A stretch of DNA of 64,000 bases from Brenneria rubrifaciens (lineage in GTDB: Bacteria; Pseudomonadota; Gammaproteobacteria; Enterobacterales; Enterobacteriaceae). Shown here one piece after another: positions 41,570-51,439 of this stretch (the stretch's first letter is position 1; each line of letters starts with the position of its first letter). The notes under the pieces are model-generated. The model saw only the letters and a program-made list of their open reading frames with translations. It was not told the origin of the DNA and ran no database searches. Made by a program: the position numbers and the translations under genes. Where the stretch lies: assembly GCF_005484945.1 (NCBI RefSeq), contig NZ_CP034035.1, forward strand, positions 1,922,001 to 1,986,000. Reading direction: 5' to 3'.

Positions 41570-42481
41570 TTATTTTTCTTCAGCCTCAATCGTTTCTTTC
41601 AACCACTGCGCAAATTCGCTGCCCAGACCACCATGGCGCATACCGTATTCAACGAACGCCTGCATATAGCCCAGTTTGTTGCCGCAGTCATGACTCAACC
41701 CTTTCAGGTGATACGCCTCCACTGTCTCTTTTTCCATTAGCATGGCGATGGCATCGGTTAACTGAATTTCATTGCCTGCGCCTGGCGGCGTTTTTTCCAG
41801 CAAAGACCAAATATCCGCTGAAAGAACATAACGACCAACAACGGCTAAATTAGACGGTGCTTCTGATGCTTTCGGTTTTTCAACTACGCCCACCATCGGC
41901 GTGCTGTCACCCGCTTTTAATTCTACACCTTTGCAATCTACAACACCGTAGCTACTGACGTTTTCAACAGGTTCAACCATAATCTGGCTGTGACCCGTTT
42001 GTGAAAAACGCTGCAACATTTCGCTCAGATTATCTTTCTTCAGATCGGACTCGTATTCATCAATAATCACATCAGGCAAAATAACCGCAACAGGTTCATC
42101 ACCCACTAATGGATGCGCGCACAATACCGCGTGTCCCAATCCTTTCGCCAGACCTTGACGAACCTGCATAATAGTGACGTGTTTAGGACAAATAGATTGA
42201 ACCTCTTCGAGCAGCTGGCGTTTAACACGTTTTTCCAACATTGCTTCCAGTTCAAAGCTGGTATCAAAATGGTTTTCAATCGAATTTTTAGAAGAATGGG
42301 TAACCAGAATGATTTCGTTGATTCCGGCGTCAATACACTCATTAACCACATATTGAATTAGCGGTTTATCCACTAATGGCAGCATTTCCTTGGGAATAGC
42401 TTTGGTCGCCGGCAACATGCGCGTTCCTAATCCTGCTACCGGGATTACCGCTTTTTTTACTTTCTTATTAACAATCGACAT
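41570..42481 (-). CDS. galU: UTP-glucose-1-phosphate uridylyltransferase
   Basis: GalU makes UDP-glucose for envelope sugars, trehalose and galactose metabolism. I start at the ATG at 42481 ([12 protein letters not shown]), with AAGAGG six bases upstream; two further in-frame codons from a TTG are unlikely. The 303 residues include the nucleotide loop [18 protein letters not shown] and the [12 protein letters not shown] block. It lies between hns (convergent) and rssB. Confidence 0.97.
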   Translation of the reverse strand: MSIVNKKVKKAVIPVAGLGTRMLPATKAIPKEMLPLVDKPLIQYVVNECIDAGINEIILVTHSSKNSIENHFDTSFELEAMLEKRVKRQLLEEVQSICPKHVTIMQVRQGLAKGLGHAVLCAHPLVGDEPVAVILPDVIIDEYESDLKKDNLSEMLQRFSQTGHSQIMVEPVENVSSYGVVDCKGVELKAGDSTPMVGVVEKPKASEAPSNLAVVGRYVLSADIWSLLEKTPPGAGNEIQLTDAIAMLMEKETVEAYHLKGLSHDCGNKLGYMQAFVEYGMRHGGLGSEFAQWLKETIEAEEK

Positions 42482-42686
42482 AAACAACCTCTTATATATC
42501 GTTCAAATAATGAACTTTATTTGTCCGGTCTAAAAAACTGGATGAGTATAACCAGTTTAACGCGGTGGTGCTTGCCCAACGCTATCGTTCAATAAAAAAT
42601 AAGATCACTGCTTACATACTAGAAAATAAAATATAATAACGGAAGGCGAACATTGTCTGGAGAGAGTAATCTGCGTACCTATCGGA

Positions 42687-43703
42687 TTATTCTGTAGACA
42701 GCATGAGCCGTAAACGTCCCCCCCCACCCCATATCTGGCATTGCCAGGCATCACAGTTGTGATTTAACTGATTGAGGTAAGTCACATCAAGCGTTCCTAA
42801 TGGCACGCCGCTATTCAGGGCAATCTGATTGCTATCGACATTTAAGGTGGCATTTAAACCGGCGGATATGAGAATCAACCGTTTCAGTTCACGGTGATAA
42901 TACCCAACGAGTAATGGGAAACGTCCTTCCAGACTCGCCTGCCGTAACAATTGATTTACTTGTTTTAATAACGTCGGTAAATAGGGCAATCGGTGCTGTT
43001 GATTGGTCAAGTGCTCCTGAAGCAGTCCATTGAACAATGTCCGAAGTAATAACGCGGCTAATGTTCCATTATTATTTACAGCCTGTGTGACATCCAGACA
43101 GTAAAAAGCCAGTTCTTCTTCCGAGAGTGCAGCAATATCCAAAACCAGTCCCGGTTGCTCAGCAACCGTCAATTGACGGTAGTTGATACGACAATGCGCG
43201 AGGATCTGCTGAACCGGAGGTTGTAATTGCGCCAACAGCTTTGCGACCGCGTCGGGAGATCGATTCAGTGAGTCGAGATCCTGCATTAGCTGTTCAAGCT
43301 CATTTGCCGGGGACGTAAACATATCTGGATACAGGCAAGACATCACCGCTTCACGTAAACGGGCATAATCACGAATCGGTTTAAGCAACACATCCTGAAC
43401 CCCAAGACGCAGCACTTTTGCGACATCCGCCATCTGGCTGGTTGCCGAAATCACCAATATCGGGGGAGGATTATCCAACATACGCAGATGTTCCAGAAAT
43501 TCGATGCCGCCCATCATCGGCATTTCCAGATCGCAGATCATCAAATCAGGCCGGTGATGTTCCAAAAGACTTAATGCCTCCAGCCCGTGGACAGCCTCTG
43601 ACACCGAGGCCCCAAGCGCAGTCAGATAACCGGAAAGCACGGAGCGGAAAACGGCTTCATCCTCAATAAGTAAAATATGTTTGCCCGCTAATGGTTGTTC
43701 CAT
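42687..43703 (-). CDS. rssB: RssB, RpoS-degradation adaptor
   Basis: This response regulator delivers the stationary-phase sigma factor RpoS to ClpXP. The 338 residues contain an N-terminal receiver domain with the acidic pocket ED and phosphoacceptor Asp58 (ICDLEMPMMGG), followed by a degenerate PP2C-like C-terminal domain. It is downstream of rssA with an 84-bp gap, forming rssAB. Confidence 0.95.
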   Translation of the reverse strand: MEQPLAGKHILLIEDEAVFRSVLSGYLTALGASVSEAVHGLEALSLLEHHRPDLMICDLEMPMMGGIEFLEHLRMLDNPPPILVISATSQMADVAKVLRLGVQDVLLKPIRDYARLREAVMSCLYPDMFTSPANELEQLMQDLDSLNRSPDAVAKLLAQLQPPVQQILAHCRINYRQLTVAEQPGLVLDIAALSEEELAFYCLDVTQAVNNNGTLAALLLRTLFNGLLQEHLTNQQHRLPYLPTLLKQVNQLLRQASLEGRFPLLVGYYHRELKRLILISAGLNATLNVDSNQIALNSGVPLGTLDVTYLNQLNHNCDAWQCQIWGGGGRLRLMLSTE

Positions 43704-43787
43704 CCGTTACCCCTTGCTTCAGACTCTTCATTGCTCAAATTTACTTATCGCCAACGCTCAAACGTTTGACGCCGTATATACAGGTTT

Positions 43788-44696
43788 TTAGTGAAATTGA
43801 TTAGCCAGAGGTAACAATTCATCGCGTTTCTTCTCTACCGCCTGACGCCCTGCATCTATCGCTTCCTGCGCCCGATGAAAATCCAGAGTGGCAATCTGCG
43901 GGCAATAGGGTTGCAAAAGCACATCCGGCGGATCACCCGCCATTCGGGTCATCTTCAGTCTGTTTTCCAGAATCTGAATCGATGTGCTCATGATTTCCAT
44001 TGCCGTTGGCGAAATCTCTTTACGCTGGCGTCGCCCTCGTAACAACCGCTCACGGATTTTACTACGCCAGTCACTCGGCTCAACGCCAGCGACAATCTCT
44101 TCGGTCATTGGTTTAATCGATAGAAGGTTTTGCTGATTAAGACTGGCGTCCTGCTGCAAATCGACAGCAATGACAACATCGGCGCCCATCGCACGAGCCA
44201 AAGAAACCGGAATGGGGTTCACGACCGCGCCATCAACCAGCCAGTAACCATTGAACCAAACGGGAGACAATAAACCAGGCACACTGCAAGACGCCCGGAT
44301 TGACTGGTGCAAATCCCCTTCTGTTAACCAGAGTTCATGTCCTGTGCTCAGGTTTGTCGCCACCGCACCGAACTTAATAGCACACTGTTCAATCTGCTGC
44401 GTACGTAACAAGTGCTTTACATTGTTAAAAACTCGATCGCCACGTAATAGGCCGCCGCGTTGCCAGGAGAGATCCATCAATCGAATCACATCCCAGTAGC
44501 CGAACCCCGATACCCAGCGTTCCATCACCTCCAAATTACGCGTGGCATACGCGGCCCCTACCAGCGCCCCGACAGAGCAGCCCGCGACAATATCGACCTT
44601 GATGCCCACTTCGGTGAGGGCCTTGATGACACCGATATGAGCCCATCCCCTGGCCGCTCCAGAACCGAGTGCCAGACCAACTTTTACCTGCCGCAT
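43788..44696 (-). CDS. rssA: RssA, patatin-like phospholipase family protein
   Basis: A 302-residue patatin-family hydrolase. The oxyanion motif GSGAARGWAHIG, the nucleophile elbow GCSVGA (Ser41) and the catalytic Asp155 in DGAVVNP are intact, so it is likely active. The physiological substrate is not established. It precedes rssB on the same strand. Confidence 0.95.
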   Translation of the reverse strand: MRQVKVGLALGSGAARGWAHIGVIKALTEVGIKVDIVAGCSVGALVGAAYATRNLEVMERWVSGFGYWDVIRLMDLSWQRGGLLRGDRVFNNVKHLLRTQQIEQCAIKFGAVATNLSTGHELWLTEGDLHQSIRASCSVPGLLSPVWFNGYWLVDGAVVNPIPVSLARAMGADVVIAVDLQQDASLNQQNLLSIKPMTEEIVAGVEPSDWRSKIRERLLRGRRQRKEISPTAMEIMSTSIQILENRLKMTRMAGDPPDVLLQPYCPQIATLDFHRAQEAIDAGRQAVEKKRDELLPLANQFH

Positions 44697-44829
44697 GGTT
44701 GAACTCCGTGTCTATTCATTCTAGCCCACATTGCTACTTCCAAAGCTAATTGATTAACATATCGGCATCCTGAACCAGGATCTCACTATTATTTATTAAG
44801 TTTTAATTAAATATTTTTCAGGAATGACT

Positions 44830-45297
44830 GTGTCAGAAAATTGCCCTTGTTGTAGCGGGTTGCAGTATAGCGCATGCTGCCAACCGTATCTTGACCACAA
44901 TTTTACCGCCGTTGACCCGCGGACATTGATGCGCTCGCGTTACACCGCCTATGTCAAACACGATGTGGACTATCTGATCGCCACCTGGCATCCCGACCTT
45001 CAACCGGAGAAATGGCGCGCATCCATCGCGGAAAGTTGCCGGGACACCTGCTGGCTTGGACTTAATATTCTGTCCACCACACCCGGCAAGACACAAGATG
45101 AAGGCTATGTCGAATTTGCCGCTCGCTATGCTTCGGCGACAAACTCGCGGGAATCCAGGGTAATGCGGGAACGCTCCCGCTTCCTTCGATATCACGATCG
45201 CTGGTATTATATAGACGGTATTCATCTGCAAACGGGCAGAAATGAACATTGCCCTTGCGGTTCCGGCAGAAAATACAAAAAATGCTGCGGACAATGA
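44830..45297 (+). CDS. ychJ: YchJ, SEC-C motif protein (UPF0225)
   Basis: A 155-residue protein with metal-binding Cys motifs at both ends: NCPCCSG at the N-terminus and a SEC-C motif (HCPCGSGRKYKKCC) at the C-terminus. The function is unknown. I prefer the GTG at 44830 because AGGA lies six bases before it and MSENCPC aligns with E. coli MSQLCPC. An ATG at 44824 is the alternative. It is divergent from rssA and 84 bp upstream of purU. Confidence 0.9.
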   Translation: MSENCPCCSGLQYSACCQPYLDHNFTAVDPRTLMRSRYTAYVKHDVDYLIATWHPDLQPEKWRASIAESCRDTCWLGLNILSTTPGKTQDEGYVEFAARYASATNSRESRVMRERSRFLRYHDRWYYIDGIHLQTGRNEHCPCGSGRKYKKCCGQ

Positions 45298-45381
45298 GGC
45301 CACACTCATTAATCGCAGTGAATTTCGGCACTGCATTTATATACGATCGCTATTTTAGTTTTGGACAGGATCCACACTCTC

Positions 45382-46230
45382 ATGCAATCTCAGAATATAC
45401 AAAGAAAAGTGTTACGAACTATTTGCCCTGACGCCAAAGGGCTTATCGCGAAAATTACTAATATTTGCTATAAGCACGAACTGAACATTGTGCAGAACAA
45501 CGAGTTTGTTGATCATCGCACCGGGCGATTCTTCATGCGCACGGAACTGGAAGGTATTTTTAATGATACGACCCTGCTGGCCGACCTTGATGGCGCGCTT
45601 CCAGAAGGCTCCTCCCGTGAGCTAACCAGCGTGGGTCGCCGCCGCATTGTTATTTTGGTCACCAAGGAAGCCCACTGTCTGGGCGATTTACTGATGAAAA
45701 GCGCTTACGGCGGACTGGATGTCGAGATTGCCGCCGTTATTGGCAACCATGAAACGCTGCGTACGCTGGTCGAACGTTTTGACATTCCTTTCCGCTTGGT
45801 CAGCCATGAAGGTTTTACTCGTGAAGAGCATGATCAACTGATGATCGAGCAGATTGATATGTATCAACCGGATTATGTTGTTCTGGCAAAATACATGCGC
45901 ATACTGACTCCCGCTTTCGTTCAGCACTATCCTAATCAGGTGATCAATATTCACCATTCGTTCCTGCCGGCGTTTATCGGTGCGCGTCCTTACCAACAGG
46001 CCTATGAGCGGGGTGTAAAAATCATCGGCGCAACAGCTCATTATATCAATGACAATCTGGATGAAGGTCCAATCATCATGCAGGATGTGATCAACGTAGA
46101 TCACACCTATACCGCTGACGACATGATGCGTGCCGGGCGTGATGTGGAGAAGAATGTGCTAAGCCGAGCGCTTTATCGCGTGCTGGCGCAGCGTGTTTTC
46201 GTTTACGGAAATCGCACCATCATTCTTTGA
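45382..46230 (+). CDS. purU: Formyltetrahydrofolate deformylase
   Basis: PurU releases formate from 10-formyl-THF, balancing one-carbon units and glycine. The 282-residue chain (ATG at 45382) has an N-terminal ACT domain (about 8-85) and a formyl-transferase-like catalytic domain with INIHHSFLPAFIGARPY. An upstream TTG in the same frame is not needed. The next gene downstream is a glycine-riboswitch gene on the opposite strand, a thematic link through one-carbon metabolism. Confidence 0.96.
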   Translation: MQSQNIQRKVLRTICPDAKGLIAKITNICYKHELNIVQNNEFVDHRTGRFFMRTELEGIFNDTTLLADLDGALPEGSSRELTSVGRRRIVILVTKEAHCLGDLLMKSAYGGLDVEIAAVIGNHETLRTLVERFDIPFRLVSHEGFTREEHDQLMIEQIDMYQPDYVVLAKYMRILTPAFVQHYPNQVINIHHSFLPAFIGARPYQQAYERGVKIIGATAHYINDNLDEGPIIMQDVINVDHTYTADDMMRAGRDVEKNVLSRALYRVLAQRVFVYGNRTIIL

Positions 46231-46302
46231 TTTACCAAACGAACATCGCTTTTGTACCAGGAAGAACCGAGTGAAATAAAAATTTTCGGAAGAAACTTTT
46301 AA

Positions 46303-46342
46303 CGTCGCAAGCGACGAGCCCGCAAGGTGAAAGGGCTGACGC
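46303..46342 (+). other. Unassigned paired hairpins downstream of purU
   Basis: Two adjacent small hairpins can form: CGTCGCAAGCGACG, then AGCCC-x11-GGGCT. They lie in about 115 bp of noncoding sequence before the yicG-like gene's terminator. E. coli carries tyrTV, tpr and rttR at this point after purU. No tRNA is present here, so this could be a relic or an unrelated structured 3' region. Confidence 0.35.
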
Positions 46343-46345
46343 CAG

Positions 46346-46375
46346 GTAAAAAAACCGGCAAACACGCCAGGTTTT
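46346..46375 (-). terminator. Terminator of the glycine-transporter-like gene
   Basis: On the minus strand AAACCTGGC pairs with GCCGGTTT (one bulge), followed by T-runs. A further hairpin nearer the stop (46396-46420, GGCGCATCAT with ATGATGCGCC) lacks a T-run. The + strand also ends in TTTT, so purU may share it. Confidence 0.75.
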
Positions 46376-46464
46376 AATGAACATGGCTATACAGAGGCGC
46401 ATCATTTGAGATGATGCGCCCCGCCAGGAACGAAATTCTCCGACAGCACTTTATTCAGACTCAG

Positions 46465-47085
46465 TTAACTTTTCCAGCTACCCGGCATGTAAGAGAAAAC
46501 CGGAAGTTGCCACGACCAGCGGATTGCCGCCAGACGCACGGATAAACCCAGGGTGAAGGACACCAACAGGTTGATATCGTGGTCTATATTCAGGGCTTTC
46601 AGGCCGAGGTATAACAAGGCCACCAGTAATGATACGCTGGCATAGAGCTCTTTTCTCAAGACCATCGGCGTGCGGTTACAAAAAATATCACGCAGAATAC
46701 CGCCAAAAATGCCGGTCACAATCCCCGCCATGACCACCACCGTCGTGGCGTAATTTAATCCCAGCGCGACATTGCAGCCAATCACCGTAAAAGCGATCAA
46801 CCCCATCGAATCCAGTACTAAAAACAGACGATGCAAATGATGCATCACACGCGCGATGATGATAGTGAACAGGCCTGCGCCAATGGTGAGATAAATATAA
46901 CCGACGTGTTGAGTCCAGCCGATGGGATAATTACCGAGAAGAATGTCACGAACCGTACCGCCGCCAAGCGCTGTGATAAACGCAATCATGCCGACACCGA
47001 ATATGTCCATATTCCGTCGCCCGGCAGCCAACGCGCCAGACATGCCTTCAGCCGTGATCGCGATCAGGTAGATATAAGTAAGCAC
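46465..47085 (-). CDS. UPF0126/TRIC-like membrane protein, predicted glycine transporter (YicG-like)
   Basis: A 206-residue inner-membrane protein with about seven TM segments made from two internal repeats (ALGGGTVRDILLG and GIFGGILRDIFCN). This is the UPF0126 family, named Gly_transporter in Pfam by prediction and structurally related to TRIC cation channels. The start is GTG at 47085, with AGGA eight bases upstream. A tandem glycine riboswitch lies directly before it, so glycine handling is the best hypothesis. It resembles YicG more than YadS. Confidence 0.9.
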   Translation of the reverse strand: MLTYIYLIAITAEGMSGALAAGRRNMDIFGVGMIAFITALGGGTVRDILLGNYPIGWTQHVGYIYLTIGAGLFTIIIARVMHHLHRLFLVLDSMGLIAFTVIGCNVALGLNYATTVVVMAGIVTGIFGGILRDIFCNRTPMVLRKELYASVSLLVALLYLGLKALNIDHDINLLVSFTLGLSVRLAAIRWSWQLPVFSYMPGSWKS

Positions 47086-47114
47086 ACGAGCTTTCCTGTG
47101 AAATGTGCCCCTCC

Positions 47115-47296
47115 CTCTGTCCGTTTTACCTGAGAGTTTACGCGGCGTTCGCCGCTTGCCCCTTCGGTGGGTTGTCGCAACAACCTCTCTCCAGTTGGCG
47201 TGAATGAAATTCGCAGTATGCTGACCTGAGCGATTATGGGAGTTTGCGCCTTCGGCGGAGCATCATTTTCCGCTGCCCTCTCTCCTGCGAGCAGCG
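47115..47296 (-). promoter_or_regulatory. Tandem glycine riboswitch
   Basis: On the minus strand two glycine aptamers are recognised. Aptamer 1 (about 47290-47218) has GGAGAGAG, GCCGAAGGCGCAAACTC and CAGGTCAGC. Aptamer 2 (about 47196-47119) has GGAGAGAGG, CACCGAAGGGGCAAGC and AAACTCTCAGGTAAAAC. The ribosome site of the downstream gene follows within about 25 nt. No terminator is visible between, so control of translation initiation is more likely. Confidence 0.92.
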
Positions 47297-47438
47297 GAGT
47301 ATACGGTCTCCATGCGTCCGGTTCAAGCAGTCATAGCCGCGAATCATATTGCCAGATGACACGGAGGTCGAGCTGTCGTGACCTCCGGCCGTAATTTCTG
47401 CTACCATCGGGAAACATTTTCTTTGAACGGCAGCTAGC

Positions 47439-48245
47439 ATGAAAGTTGTTTCTTTTAATATCAATGGCCTGCGGGCTCGTCCTCATCAGTTGGCCGCGGT
47501 TATCGAGCAGCATCAGCCGGATGTTATCGGCTTACAGGAAACGAAAGTCCATGACGATCTATTTCCGCTGGAAGACGTTAAACAACACGGCTATCACGTT
47601 TTCTATCACGGACAGAAAGGACACTACGGCGTGGCTCTGTTATGTAAATCCGAACCCATTGCCGTCCGGCGCGGTTTTCCTACTGACGACGCCGACGCGC
47701 AGCGCCGTATCATTATGGCGGACTTTGCAACCCAACACGGCACGCTGACCGTAGTAAACGGCTATTTCCCACAGGGAGAAAGCCGCGATCATCCGGTCAA
47801 ATTCCCCGCCAAGACCCGTTTCTATCAGGATTTACAGCACTATATCGAACAGCATCATGTCGCCAATCAACCGCTGCTCGTGATGGGCGATCTCAATATC
47901 AGCCCAACCGATTTGGATATTGGCATTGGCGAAGATAACCGCAAACGCTGGTTGCGTACGGGAAAATGCTCTTTTCTGCCCGAAGAGCGTGAGTGGCTGG
48001 CTCGCTTGCAATCCTGGGGGCTGATCGATACTTTCCGTGCCGCCCATCCCGAATGTAACGACCGTTTCTCGTGGTTTGACTACCGATCCGCAGGTTTTGA
48101 TACCAACCGGGGGTTACGCATTGATTTGATACTGGCAAGCCGGATACTGGCCGAACGCTGTACCCAAACCGGTATCGATTATGCTATTCGGGCGATGGAA
48201 AAACCCTCTGATCACGCGCCGATATGGGCGGAATTCACTTTGTAA
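47439..48245 (+). CDS. xthA: Exonuclease III (AP endonuclease)
   Basis: The major AP endonuclease and 3'-phosphatase in base excision repair, 268 residues as in E. coli. The active-site residues are visible: Glu34 in LQETK, Asp/Asn in [10 protein letters not shown], and His in SDHAPIW near the C-terminus. It is divergent from the riboswitch gene. Confidence 0.97.
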   Translation: MKVVSFNINGLRARPHQLAAVIEQHQPDVIGLQETKVHDDLFPLEDVKQHGYHVFYHGQKGHYGVALLCKSEPIAVRRGFPTDDADAQRRIIMADFATQHGTLTVVNGYFPQGESRDHPVKFPAKTRFYQDLQHYIEQHHVANQPLLVMGDLNISPTDLDIGIGEDNRKRWLRTGKCSFLPEEREWLARLQSWGLIDTFRAAHPECNDRFSWFDYRSAGFDTNRGLRIDLILASRILAERCTQTGIDYAIRAMEKPSDHAPIWAEFTL

Positions 48246-48252
48246 CAATTGT

Positions 48253-48280
48253 GCAGTTGCGGTATCTCTCCCGCAACTGC
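48253..48280. terminator. Hairpin between convergent xthA and ynjH
   Basis: A perfect 10-bp stem (GCAGTTGCGG with CCGCAACTGC) around an 8-nt loop, starting 8 bp after the xthA stop. No T-run is visible. Confidence 0.6.
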
Positions 48281-48297
48281 TCTGATGCTCACGACAG

Positions 48298-48588
48298 TCA
48301 CTGTTTGATTAATTGCCAAATCAAATCGTTAGTGCCCACCGTCTGTTTGTCGCGTACGCATTGCAAAAGCGCGCCTTCTACTTTCAGTATCGCGCCTTCC
48401 GAATAGTTACGGTTTTCGTAAACGCAGCAGCGCATGCAGTTAGTGTTCCGTTCACGCGCGGCAGATCCTGCTCCCCACGCGTCGGCAGGGACCGGCACCA
48501 CAATATCCGTTCCTCCGCGATTGGCCTGCACCATTGACGGCAGTGTCAAAACAGCACTGAAAATACACACAGAAACTCGCAATCTCAT
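48298..48588 (-). CDS. ynjH: YnjH-like DUF1496 protein, secreted
   Basis: A 96-residue protein of the DUF1496 family with a signal peptide (cleavage near ...SMVQA, residue 22). The conserved block [24 protein letters not shown] contains four of its cysteines in total with NCMRCC. It is probably periplasmic; function unknown. Its ATG overlaps the topB stop by ATGA, implying coupling to topB. Confidence 0.88.
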   Translation of the reverse strand: MRLRVSVCIFSAVLTLPSMVQANRGGTDIVVPVPADAWGAGSAARERNTNCMRCCVYENRNYSEGAILKVEGALLQCVRDKQTVGTNDLIWQLIKQ

Positions 48589-50507
48589 TGATCCCGCTCC
48601 TTCCGGTTAGACTGAGGCTTTCGCCGTTTTTTACCACCGGCTGGCGGTGCAGCAAGCCCCTTGAACGCGCTGACCGCCCCGTTTTGCCTGGCCTGATGAA
48701 TCATCTCCTGCAAGGACTGCGTCAGCGGCTGCATGAAATCCTGATAACGACACTTCTTTTCACTGATTTGCGTCAACGTCGCTTCCCAGTGGGCGGTCAT
48801 ATCCGGCAGCGCGGCGCTATCCGGCAGAGAATGGATTAGCGCCCTCCCGGTCTCACTGGCATGAATATAGCGTCCTTTTTTGAACAGGAATGTGCGTTTA
48901 AACAGCAGTTCGATGATCCCGGCGCGCGTCGCCTCCGTGCCCAGACCATCGGTAGCGCGCAGGATCTTTTTCAACGCTTTATCCTGCACAAATCTTGCTA
49001 TCCCGGTCATGGCGGAGAGCAGCGTCGCATCCGTGAAAGGTCTTGGCGGCTGCGTCTGCCGCTCGATGACTTCGCCACGCTCGCACAACAATTCGTCGCC
49101 TTTTGCCACCACGGGCAACGGTGAACCCTCATTCTCTTCGTCGCGTTCTTTTCCGCCCAGCAAAGTCCGCCAGCCGGCTTCCGCCAGAAAACGCGCTTTC
49201 GCGACAAACTTACCGCCAGCAATGTCCAACTCAATGACGCATTTGCGAAAAACCGCATCTGGACAAAACTGCATGATGTATTGCCGCGCAATCAGACCGT
49301 AAACGTTGCGTTCGTTATCCGACAGCGTCGTTCCGGCGCTCCGGGCCGTCGGGATAATCGCATGGTGCGCATCCACTTTACTGTCATCCCAGCAGCGGTT
49401 ACGACGATCGATATCCATTACGGGCTGCGGCAACAAACCGGGCTGATGCACCGAAACGGCATTCAATACCGCGTGACGTCCGGCGAAATGCTCTTCCGGC
49501 AAGTATCGGCTATCCGAACGCGGATAGGTAATCAGCTTGTGCGTTTCATACAGCTTCTGACAGATATCCAGCACCTGCTGCGCACTCAGCCCAAAGCGTT
49601 TGGCCGCCTCAATTTGCAGCGTTGACAATGAATAGGGTAACGGCGCCGTCTCTGCTTCACGTTTGTCATTATAGCCCGTTACAAACGCAGGCTGACCGTC
49701 GATACGCTTAACAACATGTTCCGCCAGCGCCCGGTTGAGCAACCGCCCTTCTGCATCCTGATAAGGTTCGCAGGATTCACTGGGCTGCCAGATCGCCACA
49801 AATCGTTCGTCGGCAGGGGTAACAATATGCGCTTTAACCTCGAAATAATCCTTGGGGACAAAATTCTCGATTTCTTCATCGCGTCGCACCACCAACCCAA
49901 GCACCGGCGTCTGAACCCGACCGACCGACAGCACCCCCTCATAGCCGGCGTGACGCCCAAGCAGTGTGTACGCGCGAGTCATGTTGATGCCATAAAGCCA
50001 GTCGGCTCGAGATCGTGCCAGCGCCGACACGCAGAGCGGAATAAATTCCCGGTTTTCCCGCAAGCGCGAAACGGCACGCTCTACAGCCTGCGGGTTTAAG
50101 TCGTTGATCAGGCAACGGCGCACCTGATGGCGTTTTTGCTCAGGCAGCGCAAGGTATTCCAGCACTTCATCAACCAACAGTTGTCCTTCGCGATCGGGGT
50201 CGCCCGCATGAATGATTTCGTCGGCGTCGGCCAGTAATTTTTTGATGACGTTGAGCTGCTTGCTGACCGATGGACGAGGTTGCAGCAGCCATTTTTGAGG
50301 AATGATGGGTAAATCGGCTAATGACCAGCGCGCATAGCGCGCATCATAGACATCCGGCTGTGCCTGTTCGAGGAGATGACCGACACACCAGGTGACGACA
50401 TCGCTCTGCCCGCAGGCGATAAAACCGTCCCCGCGCCGATGCGGTTTAGGCAGTACATCCGCAATCGCCCGCGCCAGGCTGGGCTTTTCGGCAATAAAAA
50501 GTCGCAT
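48585..50507 (-). CDS. topB: DNA topoisomerase III
   Basis: A type IA topoisomerase that decatenates DNA. I start at the ATG at 50507 ([20 protein letters not shown]), the true Toprim start; 25 upstream in-frame codons are excluded. The 640 residues have the acidic motif [10 protein letters not shown] and active-site Tyr328 in [11 protein letters not shown]. The C-terminal tail is basic ([12 protein letters not shown]). It overlaps ynjH. Confidence 0.97.
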   Translation of the reverse strand: MRLFIAEKPSLARAIADVLPKPHRRGDGFIACGQSDVVTWCVGHLLEQAQPDVYDARYARWSLADLPIIPQKWLLQPRPSVSKQLNVIKKLLADADEIIHAGDPDREGQLLVDEVLEYLALPEQKRHQVRRCLINDLNPQAVERAVSRLRENREFIPLCVSALARSRADWLYGINMTRAYTLLGRHAGYEGVLSVGRVQTPVLGLVVRRDEEIENFVPKDYFEVKAHIVTPADERFVAIWQPSESCEPYQDAEGRLLNRALAEHVVKRIDGQPAFVTGYNDKREAETAPLPYSLSTLQIEAAKRFGLSAQQVLDICQKLYETHKLITYPRSDSRYLPEEHFAGRHAVLNAVSVHQPGLLPQPVMDIDRRNRCWDDSKVDAHHAIIPTARSAGTTLSDNERNVYGLIARQYIMQFCPDAVFRKCVIELDIAGGKFVAKARFLAEAGWRTLLGGKERDEENEGSPLPVVAKGDELLCERGEVIERQTQPPRPFTDATLLSAMTGIARFVQDKALKKILRATDGLGTEATRAGIIELLFKRTFLFKKGRYIHASETGRALIHSLPDSAALPDMTAHWEATLTQISEKKCRYQDFMQPLTQSLQEMIHQARQNGAVSAFKGLAAPPAGGKKRRKPQSNRKERDQ

Positions 50508-50603
50508 TACGCACCATTGCGCTGAAAGAGCGTTGTCGGGCGCTGTTCGGCAATACCATGTAACAACATCCCCGGCAAACACGACATCTTCAATTGGCGC
50601 TTA

Positions 50604-51155
50604 TCAGAAAGAATGAACAAACTTTTCCATGTCGAGCGGCGTAACCTTAGTTGACGCTTTTAGCAACGGTGTTCCCAGATAGAGGAATCCAACGATTTCA
50701 TCCTGTTCGCGGCACTGAAAAGCTTTACGGACGCGTGGACTATGTGTCCAGGCACCGCTTCGCCAGATACCGTTAAAGCCCTGGGCCAGGGCCGCCATTT
50801 GCATCGACTGAACAGCACAGCCAGCAGAAACGATCTGTTCCCAGCGCGGGACTTTAGGATGTTCTTCGCAGTGCGCCACCACGGTGATAATTTGCGGTGC
50901 GCGAAAAGGCGCCTGCCGCGCTTTATCGATACCCGCATCATCCATACCCTGGTCTTTCGCGGCGTCGGTCAGCACGTCGCTAAACCGCGCCAGCCCTTCC
51001 CCTTCGATGACGAAGAACCGCCAGGGTTGCATCGTGCCATGATCCGGCGCTCGCATCCCCGCCTGAATAATATTGCTCAAGGCTTCCCCCGCAGGCGCGG
51101 GCATTGTCAGGCGAGACGCTGAACGGCGGTTGAGTAACAGTTCGAGAGCATCCAT
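50604..51155 (-). CDS. ydjA: YdjA, nitroreductase-family FMN protein
   Basis: A 183-residue nitroreductase-fold protein, the E. coli YdjA length. Conserved [12 protein letters not shown] and [15 protein letters not shown] form the FMN site. Its natural substrate is unknown. In E. coli selD lies between topB and ydjA; here only 96 bp separate them. Confidence 0.95.
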   Translation of the reverse strand: MDALELLLNRRSASRLTMPAPAGEALSNIIQAGMRAPDHGTMQPWRFFVIEGEGLARFSDVLTDAAKDQGMDDAGIDKARQAPFRAPQIITVVAHCEEHPKVPRWEQIVSAGCAVQSMQMAALAQGFNGIWRSGAWTHSPRVRKAFQCREQDEIVGFLYLGTPLLKASTKVTPLDMEKFVHSF

Positions 51156-51439
51156 CGCACATCTCCTGTATGGAAATCTTATTTCTCAAATAAGGCCAAT
51201 ATTGCGCGCCACGGTAGCACAAGTCGAAGTTTTGTTACAAGACAGCCCCAATTCCGTGCATCCGGGCAATATTTGATGCTGACTTTTTGCAGTTCGCTCT
51301 TTAGGATATAAGGAAGCTATCTCAAGCAGCACGTTACCCGGCGTATATTAACGACAGCTTTGCTACCCTGTGTCAAAATGCACCGTAACATGGCCCTTTA
51401 GGATAGATTTTAAGCTGTTTTCCCGAACACGGAGATACT

